A stretch of DNA of 64,000 nt from positions 186,001 to 250,000 of the forward strand of contig PHCX01000001.1 in assembly GCA_002842435.1 (NCBI GenBank). The letters are read 5' to 3'. The stretch is from Betaproteobacteria bacterium HGW-Betaproteobacteria-1 (GTDB taxonomy: Bacteria > Pseudomonadota > Gammaproteobacteria > Burkholderiales > Methylophilaceae). Of the stretch, positions 9,126-16,530 are shown in pieces. The translations under genes and the position numbers were made by a program. The notes beneath the pieces were generated by a model. The model did no database searches. It saw nothing but the letters and a program-made list of their open reading frames with translations, and had not been told where the DNA came from. Each line of letters starts with the position of its first letter. Within the stretch, counting starts at the first letter, position 1.

Positions 9126-10163
9126 TCATTTCTGACTTTGTGCCACAATTGTGTCGTGATTCGTTCCACTAACTACCCTTAATTCACAGAGCCTATCAGC
9201 ATAAGGTGCTAGGTGATCCGCAGACATATGCGCGTAACGCCGCACCATCTCTGGACTTTCCCAACCCCCTAGTTCTTGTAAGGCAAATAATGGTGTGCCA
9301 TTTTGCACGTGCCAACTTGCCCAAGTATGCCGCAGATCATGCCAGCGGAAATCTTCGATACCCGCCGTCTTTAAGCCTTTATACCAAGCCTTGGTACTGA
9401 CTTGAAATATCGGCTTACCCTTGTAGCTGAAAACAAAATGGGGATGTTTCCCAATTTGTTTCCTGATCAGCAATACCGCTTCCGCATTTAACGGAACCGC
9501 AATTGCCTTTCTTGCCTTGGCTTGGTCTGGATGAATCCATGCCAGCCTTCGGGTTAAATCAATCTGCGACCACTGCAAACCTGTGACATTCGCTCGCCTT
9601 AATCCAGTAGCAAGGCTAAATGCCGCCATGTCTGCCAAGTGCTCAGGTAAGGCCGCTATCAGTCGTTGAGCTTCATTTTGTGTCAAATAGCGAATTCGGC
9701 GGGTAGGCTCTTTGAGCATCTTGATAAAAGGCGCTCTATCCAGCCACTCCCACTCGTTCACACATCGACGCAAAATCGCTCTCAAGACTTCCAGCAAGCG
9801 ATTGACCGTTGCATTGCTAACCCCCTCGGCAATCTTTGCATCGGTGATCTTGTCGATCAAATCCCGATTGACGGCGTCCAGATACTTGTCCTTGAGGAAA
9901 CGATCAAGCCAGCGCAGATGAATCTTATCTGTCTCAATCGTGGCCTTGTGACTTTGCTCTTTCAGCCATCTCACAACCGCTTCATTCCAAGTATGGCGCA
10001 TTCGCTCGCCGAGACGATGAACACGCCATAACTCGACTTTCAGCCTGTCATGATATTCTTGCGCGAGGTCTTCTTGCCCAGTCCCAGTAGAACGTCGTAT
10101 TCGTTCCCCGTTGGGGGCGACGAAATCGACCCACCAGGCATTACCGCGTTTAATGAGTGACAT
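9126..10163 (-). CDS. Tyrosine recombinase / integrase
   Basis: 345 residues. It catalyses site-specific integration and excision of the element. The catalytic set is visible: R189 in ATGLRRANVTG, H275 and R278 in HDLRHTW, W301 in the HxxR-distal GGWESPEM, and nucleophile Y310 in VRRYAHMSADHL. The N-terminal part has a SAM-like core-binding domain. It lies immediately inside the tRNA-Arg att site and reads towards it, the usual arrangement. Its 5' end overlaps the upstream HTH gene by 124 bases in another frame, so the true start could be slightly internal, but ATG 10163 gives the normal N-terminal domain (SLIKRGNAWWVDF). Confidence 0.96.
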   Translation of the reverse strand: MSLIKRGNAWWVDFVAPNGERIRRSTGTGQEDLAQEYHDRLKVELWRVHRLGERMRHTWNEAVVRWLKEQSHKATIETDKIHLRWLDRFLKDKYLDAVNRDLIDKITDAKIAEGVSNATVNRLLEVLRAILRRCVNEWEWLDRAPFIKMLKEPTRRIRYLTQNEAQRLIAALPEHLADMAAFSLATGLRRANVTGLQWSQIDLTRRLAWIHPDQAKARKAIAVPLNAEAVLLIRKQIGKHPHFVFSYKGKPIFQVSTKAWYKGLKTAGIEDFRWHDLRHTWASWHVQNGTPLFALQELGGWESPEMVRRYAHMSADHLAPYADRLCELRVVSGTNHDTIVAQSQK

Positions 10164-10375
10164 GGGTCAGTCTCCTTTCCCAGCCGAACTCGCAACGCTT
10201 GCCAGTGATCAGCATAAAGAGAACGCACATAGACTTCAAGGTCCTCGGGCATAAACACCCAGCATTTGCCGACCTTGGCAGCAGGAACAGCCCCCGCCTT
10301 TGCCCGTCTGCGCAATTCTTCAGGATGAAGTTTAAGAAACATCGCCGCTTGTTCAAGGTTCCATGTCTCCATCAT
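10040..10375 (-). CDS. Small helix-turn-helix protein (excisionase/AlpA-like)
   Basis: 111 residues. The first ~55 residues (ETWNLEQAAMFLKLHPEELR, then AGAVPAAKVGKCWVFMPEDL) form the winged HTH_17/MerR-like fold found in excisionases and small regulators of integrative elements. The remaining half, translated from DNA that also encodes the integrase N-terminus, has no recognisable domain and is rich in Gly, Ser and Pro. The ATG overlaps the Rep stop (ATGA). A role in excision directionality or int/rep control is inferred from domain and position only. Confidence 0.75.
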   Translation of the reverse strand: MMETWNLEQAAMFLKLHPEELRRRAKAGAVPAAKVGKCWVFMPEDLEVYVRSLYADHWQALRVRLGKETDPCHSLNAVMPGGSISSPPTGNEYDVLLGLGKKTSRKNIMTG

Positions 10376-11733
10376 TCACCGTCCGATAACTTGCGATAGG
10401 CTTCAGCCGCATCCAACTCATCGGCTTCGGCTTTGTTCAAGATGGAGTTGTAACGCTTGGCCTTGACCGCCACCCGCTCATCGACGAAATCGTCAAAGGA
10501 GGCGCCGGCATTCATCGCGCGATTATTGAGATAGTGATAAAGCGCCGTATTGAGCGCTTCCATGCCCTGATAGAAGTCAGTGATTTTTTCTCGTGCCATG
10601 AATGACGTGAGCACACTAAAGGCATGATCAAACAGGCGCTGATCGGATGGCACTCGCTGCGCTAAAAACTCGCGGCTCAGCGAACCGCCTTGCGTATCGA
10701 AGTCGATTGCACTGATATAGCCCCAAAGTGGATGCAACGGCCATCTGGAACGGTTTTGGTCAGTCTCGCTGGGCAGTGTCAGACGCAGCCATTCAGTGCA
10801 AGCATAATCCCATAGCCCGTTCAGATTAGCGACCGCGTCCGGATAAGTCTTGATACCCAACTGGCGCAGAATCTCGCGATTGAACTGGAATTCCATGCCC
10901 CAGACACGATGCTGACCATTCCAGCCAGCTTTATTCCATAACGGCACAAGATAGCCCTTGTTGCTACTGACGATCTCCAGCAGCTTGTCGTAAAGGCGGG
11001 CAACCATTGCCCCGCCCAGACCAATCGCCCACCCAGAAAATACGCCACCCACCGAATATTGATCGACGTCACCGGAACGGCTGACCCATGCATGACGCCC
11101 CCATGACTCCATCTCTTCGCTCGATGCGAAATCGACAAAGAGATCGATCCGGCTGATATTCGGCGTGTAATCCACCGCCCCCAGAAAACCCAAGGTTTGC
11201 CGAAGATCATCCACAATCGAATCAGGAGACTTGTGCGTCAGATACTCACTGGAGATTTTGACGTAAGCCATAGGCAGGCTTTTAGCCCTTGCTCTCGATA
11301 GCTGTATACGAAAACAGTTATCTTCGAGTATGAAGGCGAACATGCCAGTCGCCTTGTCTTTCACCTCGAAGATATGCTGATTCAGCTCTATTTGAGACAA
11401 AGCCTGCTCTCTGAGTTGGTCAGACTGAGCCGACTTCTTCAAACGCTCCAGTCTCAATTCCTGATCAGGATGTAATTCCCCTGCAAAAGAGACGTACAGG
11501 CTATCAATCCCCCAGCGCAAAGGTTGGAAGTAATCAGGATTGTATTTATTGGATACTCTGTTAGTAAGCGAGGTATCCAATTCCGCCTCACCGACGCTGT
11601 GTCCGCCCGAGCGGGCGTTGCCGCTCGGTGCGGGCACATCGCCGGACTCGGCGGACGATGAAAAAACTTCGTTATCTACAGACGGATTTATATTGTCAGG
11701 CGAAACACTATCGCCTTTTTTGTTGCTGTTCAT
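10372..11733 (-). CDS. Rep_trans-like replication initiation protein
   Basis: 453 residues. A hydrophilic, low-complexity N-terminal ~60 residues precedes a domain that resembles the Rep_trans (replication initiation factor) family of plasmids and integrative elements. RIDLFVDF at 195-202 provides the acidic metal-binding region, and RLYDK at 246-250 matches the family's catalytic-tyrosine motif. Such proteins nick the double-strand origin and start rolling-circle replication. Ribosome site AGAGG precedes the ATG. A long AT-rich gap upstream (11734-12236) may contain the origin. The family assignment is by motif, not by alignment. Confidence 0.8.
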   Translation of the reverse strand: MNSNKKGDSVSPDNINPSVDNEVFSSSAESGDVPAPSGNARSGGHSVGEAELDTSLTNRVSNKYNPDYFQPLRWGIDSLYVSFAGELHPDQELRLERLKKSAQSDQLREQALSQIELNQHIFEVKDKATGMFAFILEDNCFRIQLSRARAKSLPMAYVKISSEYLTHKSPDSIVDDLRQTLGFLGAVDYTPNISRIDLFVDFASSEEMESWGRHAWVSRSGDVDQYSVGGVFSGWAIGLGGAMVARLYDKLLEIVSSNKGYLVPLWNKAGWNGQHRVWGMEFQFNREILRQLGIKTYPDAVANLNGLWDYACTEWLRLTLPSETDQNRSRWPLHPLWGYISAIDFDTQGGSLSREFLAQRVPSDQRLFDHAFSVLTSFMAREKITDFYQGMEALNTALYHYLNNRAMNAGASFDDFVDERVAVKAKRYNSILNKAEADELDAAEAYRKLSDGE

Positions 11734-12236
11734 GTTAGACCTCTTTCAAAAAATTGATAAAAGTCACACGCGCAACAAACCAGCTACAAAAAATCAGGAC
11801 GCAACTTGGCCTGTATTAAAGCCTATGCAGAGATGCTTTGAGATTAAATGCTAGTGTCTATTTGAGTAAGTTTGGATTTGATCGTGTCGTCTATGAGATG
11901 AATTTTGAATGGTCTGAGATATGTATGAATGAGTGCTGACTTTGAGTAAGTTTGAACTGATTAGCTGGTTTCGATTTGTGTATAGGTTCGTCAGATTTTT
12001 GAATGTCGAGATTTATGATCTATATATGTAATGTATTTGGCTGTGTTCAGTGAGTATGATGTATGTAAATTGTGCGTAGTTTTATTCAAGGCAAATATTT
12101 TACCTAGATAATTTGCAGGTGATTTGTTAAAGAGCGCTGTAACATGATCATTTTGCCTCTGACCTAAAATATGTCAACCTTCTGCAGATGAAATTGGGCT
12201 AGATTGGGAATATAAAAAAAATCGGGGGCGGTGAAA
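11734..12236. other. Non-coding AT-rich region of the element, possible replication origin
   Basis: About 500 bases with no credible gene, lying between divergent rep and the cargo operon. Roughly 11840-12075 is strikingly poor in C on the plus strand and rich in T and G. TTTGAGTAAGTTTG occurs at 11861-11874 and again at 11941-11954, exactly 80 bases apart. A weak inverted repeat GCAAAT/ATTTGC lies at 12091-12116. Promoters for rep and for the cargo must be here, but no convincing -35/-10 pair stood out. Confidence 0.5.
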
Positions 12237-14498
12237 ATGGATGGATTGGTCAATCAAAGAACGCGTGTCTTAATTCTAATAATAGAAATATCGTTAATTC
12301 TTCTTATGAGTTATCTGGCCCTGAATCAGATAATTCCACCAGCAACAGATAAAGGGTACTGGTTCTATACAGCGCTGTTCACCATAATAGTAGGCGACAG
12401 ATTACTTACACCATTCTTCATAAAGCCTATTGATGTAATTGCTTATTCTGCTCCTGCTTTAATCGCTCTGATTTATTTATGGAGCTCCAACTGGGTTCCT
12501 ACAGAACAAATCTTTTTCGGATTCTGCTTTATCTATTGTGCGAGCCTCTTACTGGCATCCTTCGTACAAATAATTACGAAAGATTCACAAACTGACTCTG
12601 TAAAACACTTCTCAGAAAGTGTTCGGGTGACTATTGGAAGTCTCGGTCATCCACAAGCAATTTATTCAGTAATCATGTGGTTCTTTATTTACACCTACCA
12701 TCGGCAATCAGCCACAGAGGTATTTTGGATTGCTATTGCATGGGCATTGACTGTAGCAACTTCTCCAATAGAACATCTTATCAAGTCAGGTAAAAGAATT
12801 TATTGGATATGGAAGGACGGGGATGTAGAGCAGATTTATGGACAGATTGTTGCTTTTCAGAAGCCCAATGTAATCCTGTTTCGGGAAGCTCCTGGAAGAG
12901 AAACGCCATTTGGAGCAACCGTCCTTATTAAAGATAGCACTACGAAGGATAAAATTGGAATTGCCCTAGATTATGTCGGCAGGGACGAAGGAATCTTACG
13001 TCGTTGTGTAGAGATTGATGGTTTAACACCTGCTGCCAAGTTAAGTAGCTACCCTTTGCCTGACCAAAGTATCTCAAGCTACAACCACGAGAATATCGAC
13101 TCTCTACCAAAAGAAACTACTGAAATGCTCGGGAATGCTCCACTACTAAAGGGCATCGTAGGCACGAACACTACTCTTAATCGCCTCGTCTTCGAAGAGA
13201 TTGGGGATCGGACGATTGAGGAGGGGCAATTGGTTAAGACCTTGATTTATGGGCGGCCCGTTATTTATCAGATCGTAGGAGGAAAAACAGACGAAGAGCA
13301 GGTTTATAAAAAGAATATGAATGGGATTACCAAAGTTGAGGCCCAGAAAATAGGGCAATGGATCCCAGAGAGGAAGCACTTTGAACTTGTAAAATGGCTG
13401 CCTCAATTAAATTCGCCAGTTTTTGCTGTTGAAGAAGAACAACCAGAGCGAGATCCGGAAGCAATCGGCTACTTTCCGAGAAGCAACTACGCGGCGCACA
13501 TAAAAAGCGTTCACGAACTTGTTACCCATAACGCTGCAATCATAGGAATACTGGGTATAGGAAAATCTTCACTATCATTTGAGCTTATTGAAAGAATGCT
13601 CAGCCAGGGCATCAAAGTAATCTGTATGGACCTAACTGATGAATATGCAGAAATCCTAAAAGACTTCTGCCACGTTACGTCTAATGATCAATTGTACTTA
13701 GACCTGATAAGCACAACAGGAGCTAAAGGCAAAGAAAATCTCAACGCGATTCCTGAGCAAGGGGGAAACAGACCAGAATTCAGTGAAGCAGTGGAAAAAT
13801 TGGTCCAGAATTTCATTCACAACCATTCTGGAAAAAATCTGCTCGTTTTCAACCCTTCCCAGTACGAAGTATGGCGACAATACGGCCAGTACTTTGGCAA
13901 AGGAGGAGCGGCTATGGCAAGCCTGAGTGCGACGGAAATTACCTCTATTTTCACAGAGGCGGCTTTGAAGGCATGCCAAGGACTAGGTAAGGTTGAAGTG
14001 GGCAAAGCAAGAGTTTGTGTTGTCTATGAGGAAGCCCATTCATTAATACCGGAATGGAATACGGTAGTCAGTGATGGTGATAAATCAGCAACCAATGCTA
14101 CTGCTAGAGCAATTCTCCAAGGAAGAAAATTCGGATTGGGTTGTTTAGTTATTTCTCAGAGAACTGCCAATGTAACTAAGACGATTTTGAACCAGTGCAA
14201 TACAATTTTTGCTATGCGGACATTTGACGACACTGGAAAGGATTTCTTAGCTAACTATATCGGAAGTGAATACGCGGATTCTCTGCCTAACTTACAAGAG
14301 AGACATGCAGTGTTCTTTGGTAAAGCATCTAAATGTGAGAACCCAATTATGATCAGACTGAATGACAGAGAGCACTTTCTCAAATTGTTCAGAGAGAAAT
14401 TTCCTATTCCACAACCACAAGCACAAGTGCCTTCAATAGAATCGTTTGAGCCTGAATTCGAAAGAGGAGTCGATTTTGAAGATGACATCCCTTACTAA
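12237..14498 (+). CDS. Membrane-embedded HerA/FtsK-like ATPase (cargo gene 1)
   Basis: 753 residues from ATG 12237, which has GGGGG eight or so bases upstream; a GTG six bases earlier is too close to it. The first ~180 residues hold about six hydrophobic segments. A beta-rich HAS-barrel-like region follows, then a HerA-type motor: Walker A GILGIGKSS near residue 437, Walker B VVYEEAHSLIPE near 592-603, and the sensor/arginine region VISQRTANVTKTILNQCNT. HerA ATPases pump or unwind DNA, and several serve in phage defence. Membrane-anchored forms are less common. Low G+C and the following two genes suggest a cargo operon. The function is unknown. Confidence 0.8.
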   Translation: MDGLVNQRTRVLILIIEISLILLMSYLALNQIIPPATDKGYWFYTALFTIIVGDRLLTPFFIKPIDVIAYSAPALIALIYLWSSNWVPTEQIFFGFCFIYCASLLLASFVQIITKDSQTDSVKHFSESVRVTIGSLGHPQAIYSVIMWFFIYTYHRQSATEVFWIAIAWALTVATSPIEHLIKSGKRIYWIWKDGDVEQIYGQIVAFQKPNVILFREAPGRETPFGATVLIKDSTTKDKIGIALDYVGRDEGILRRCVEIDGLTPAAKLSSYPLPDQSISSYNHENIDSLPKETTEMLGNAPLLKGIVGTNTTLNRLVFEEIGDRTIEEGQLVKTLIYGRPVIYQIVGGKTDEEQVYKKNMNGITKVEAQKIGQWIPERKHFELVKWLPQLNSPVFAVEEEQPERDPEAIGYFPRSNYAAHIKSVHELVTHNAAIIGILGIGKSSLSFELIERMLSQGIKVICMDLTDEYAEILKDFCHVTSNDQLYLDLISTTGAKGKENLNAIPEQGGNRPEFSEAVEKLVQNFIHNHSGKNLLVFNPSQYEVWRQYGQYFGKGGAAMASLSATEITSIFTEAALKACQGLGKVEVGKARVCVVYEEAHSLIPEWNTVVSDGDKSATNATARAILQGRKFGLGCLVISQRTANVTKTILNQCNTIFAMRTFDDTGKDFLANYIGSEYADSLPNLQERHAVFFGKASKCENPIMIRLNDREHFLKLFREKFPIPQPQAQVPSIESFEPEFERGVDFEDDIPY

Positions 14499-14515
14499 CT
14501 GACTGAGGAATTAAC

Positions 14516-14773
14516 GTGAACGACTCCGTTAAAAACATCTATCAAATGTACATGGCAAATGGCAATCGAGCCGGCTTCTGGGTGAAACGTAACTCATGGT
14601 CTTGGCAAACGGCTTTGATCACATCAATAGCAGGCAAAGCTGAGGGAGAATTGGAAGGCTCACCACCTTACTACGGGAATCCAAAAGTAAAAGCATTAAT
14701 GGGTGGCAAAGGAAGAGAAATTGAAATCTCATGCCCTGGAACGTATGCCTACAAACGAGTAGAACCGACTTAG
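14516..14773 (+). CDS. Small hypothetical protein (cargo gene 2)
   Basis: 85 residues from a GTG at 14516, preceded by GAGGA at a 6-base spacing and only 17 bases after the ATPase stop. It is a soluble, basic-to-neutral protein rich in Gly, Lys, Trp and Tyr (for example AGFWVKRNSWSWQTALITSI and KALMGGKGREIEIS). No signal, membrane segment or known domain is visible. Position and codon usage make it part of the cargo operon, perhaps an accessory or regulatory partner. It could also be a non-essential passenger. Confidence 0.6.
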   Translation: MNDSVKNIYQMYMANGNRAGFWVKRNSWSWQTALITSIAGKAEGELEGSPPYYGNPKVKALMGGKGREIEISCPGTYAYKRVEPT

Positions 14774-14788
14774 ATTAGATATCAAGCG

Positions 14789-16216
14789 ATGGACAATATT
14801 CAAAGCAGTCTCGACTACCACCACACGAAGAAAGACCCTCAAGATAACTTATCGACGTCACTACCAGATGGAGAATCAGTACGCGTCTCTGCAATTTGGG
14901 TCATCGATGCTTTTACTCCCTCCCTGATCAATAATCTCTCAGAGGGAGCAAGGAAACTAGGATGGACAGAGAATGGCACCTCTTTAAATCCTGATTTCGT
15001 TGAAAAGATAAATGATATGAGGTTAGGGTCATCAGCAGGTGGTTGGCTGAATTTGGGCTATATTATCAGCTCAGATAAAAAGAGATTCACCCCACATCAA
15101 CTGCAGGCACCATTACCAGAGGGTATCTCAGCAATTTGTGCATCTGTACTCCAACCTTTTCCTTGCACCACACTACTTTGCTGCAAGTTTATATTGGAGG
15201 ATGAATTAGCAAGCTCTCTAAAACAACCTTACAGTGAGCATTTCACCACGTATGCAGAGCAAGTTGACCCCCATTTAGTGAGGTTAATCTCAGTAGCACA
15301 ACAAAAACATCAGGCAGTATCCGTGATGCGGGACTACCTCCGCTCATTGTGTACAAGTTGGATGAATGAATACTTTCCTGGGCATTTCAGCCTTGGGGAA
15401 GCAGGCAGCTTGGCACCTACGTGCGAATTACTCCTTTTCAACCAAGAAAAAGACTTCCTGAGGACTAAAGCTTCATTTAGTGAGCCTCATTTTCTTGAAA
15501 TGCTTAACTTAGAATACAGACACGACCGATGGAAAGCAGAATCGCTTAGTAACTTCTTCCTAAAATTCGAACCCAAAAAACCTAAACACCCAGCTAAGGC
15601 TACGTTATATGGCAACATCGAAGAAGTGCTTGATAAATCTGATATTGAAGCATTTGGAGAAGACCGGAAAGACAAGATTCTTGGGTATTTAGATGATTTA
15701 GATCAAAGCCTCTGTACATGGGCTCTCGCAGTTATGGCCGATGATTTTGTAGCAGATATGGGTAGAACACGAGACCAATACGGCTCACTGGATATTGACA
15801 ATGAACTGCTTAACCTTGAAGAAATAAGAAGTCTGGATAAGAACTTAGTGAATTTTCAAAGAAATGCTATCCCCTTCGCATTAGACCTAAAGAACTATTG
15901 CCAGGATGAAAACTATTTCATGCATAACGTCTATAGATTCCACTCTGTTGAAAAATGGCGCGGGGAATATAGTTTTTTGTTCCAAATCATAAAACAGCGT
16001 TTGGAAGATGCTGCCTCCCACATATTAATAACTGAAAAACAGATCAGCGCTATAGCATCTCGAACGAGTAACATCATTACAGCAGGCTCAAATGAGCGAC
16101 TTGCCCACTCAAACGCAAGATCCCAAAAAATGATGTTGTGGTTAACAGTGGCCATTTTTCTATTAACTCTAATCATGGGATATGAGCAGATTATCAAATT
16201 TATAAGTAACAGTTGA
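14789..16216 (+). CDS. Large hypothetical protein with C-terminal membrane anchor (cargo gene 3)
   Basis: 475 residues, starting 15 bases after the small gene. No family is recognised. The N-terminal and central parts are soluble, with mixed charged helices (for example FGEDRKDKILGYLDDLDQS). A probable coiled region near 415-450 leads to a single hydrophobic helix (MMLWLTVAIFLLTLIMGYEQ) and a short tail, so the protein appears tail-anchored with its bulk in the cytoplasm. A CorA-like or signalling-effector arrangement is conceivable but unsupported. Pairing with a membrane HerA-like ATPase suggests a membrane complex. Confidence 0.65.
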   Translation: MDNIQSSLDYHHTKKDPQDNLSTSLPDGESVRVSAIWVIDAFTPSLINNLSEGARKLGWTENGTSLNPDFVEKINDMRLGSSAGGWLNLGYIISSDKKRFTPHQLQAPLPEGISAICASVLQPFPCTTLLCCKFILEDELASSLKQPYSEHFTTYAEQVDPHLVRLISVAQQKHQAVSVMRDYLRSLCTSWMNEYFPGHFSLGEAGSLAPTCELLLFNQEKDFLRTKASFSEPHFLEMLNLEYRHDRWKAESLSNFFLKFEPKKPKHPAKATLYGNIEEVLDKSDIEAFGEDRKDKILGYLDDLDQSLCTWALAVMADDFVADMGRTRDQYGSLDIDNELLNLEEIRSLDKNLVNFQRNAIPFALDLKNYCQDENYFMHNVYRFHSVEKWRGEYSFLFQIIKQRLEDAASHILITEKQISAIASRTSNIITAGSNERLAHSNARSQKMMLWLTVAIFLLTLIMGYEQIIKFISNS

Positions 16217-16329
16217 TATAGAACTGAAAGTTGATTTAATTGTGCCCCATAGAGCGAGAGCGGGGGCAATATGATAGCAAGCGATGCAAGTGGCTGAATT
16301 TAATGAAAATAATTCGATTTATTTTGCCA

Positions 16330-16374
16330 CTACGAACCAAGGGGTCAGGAGTTCGAATCTCTTCGGGCGCACCA
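16330..16374 (+). repeat. Right attachment site (displaced tRNA-Arg 3' end)
   Basis: Exact 45-bp copy of the tRNA-Arg 3' end at 9047-9091, including the anticodon loop, T-arm and CCA. The 5' half of the tRNA is absent, so it is not a functional gene. It is the host's original tRNA tail left behind when the element inserted. Confidence 0.95.
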
Positions 16375-16377
16375 TAT

Positions 16378-16416
16378 ACAAAAAGGGTTAACCATTGTTG
16401 GTTAACCCTTTTTTAT
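16378..16416. terminator. Original terminator of tRNA-Arg
   Basis: AAAAGGGTTAACCA and TGGTTAACCCTTTT form a perfect 14-bp stem around TTGT, followed by a T run. Lying just after the displaced tRNA 3' end, this is probably the tRNA's native terminator, now separated from the gene by the element. Confidence 0.85.
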
Positions 16417-16530
16417 TTCTTGCGCATGAAAGCTCTCATTGTGCGCAAGCAAGACTGATTTACTGAGAAAATTCTCTTCAACGTCGTTTGACCATAAATC
16501 AGCCTTTCCCGTTGAATGTCTACAAACGCA

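Larger units (their letters stand above)
9047..16374. mobile_element. 7.3-kb integrative element in tRNA-Arg
   Basis: The element is bounded by 45-bp perfect direct repeats, the att sites left by site-specific insertion in a tRNA 3' end. Integrase lies next to the tRNA. The core genes (integrase, HTH protein, Rep) are on the minus strand; three cargo genes are on the plus strand. There is no relaxase, coupling protein or secretion ATPase, so it is not self-conjugative. It more likely excises and replicates by its own Rep, or is mobilised by a helper. The cargo has about 40 % G+C by eye, while the core genes are near 50 % and the host is higher. Confidence 0.93.
16217..16530. other. Right end of the element and junction to the host
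   Basis: Past the last cargo stop there is an imperfect inverted repeat (16239-16270, TTGTGCCCC against GGGGGCAA) without a T run, then the att copy, then a strong hairpin and host DNA up to the pit stop. A 72-codon frame crossing the att repeat has no ribosome site and no protein-like content. No gene is seen here. Confidence 0.6.

Noticed and set aside
16239..16270. Terminator for the cargo operon
   Set aside because: The inverted repeat is imperfect, has a 12-base loop and no T run follows. Kept only as a mention within the right-end region.
16240..16458. 72-codon plus-strand frame over the right att repeat
   Set aside because: It crosses the displaced tRNA fragment and a terminator hairpin and lacks a ribosome site.
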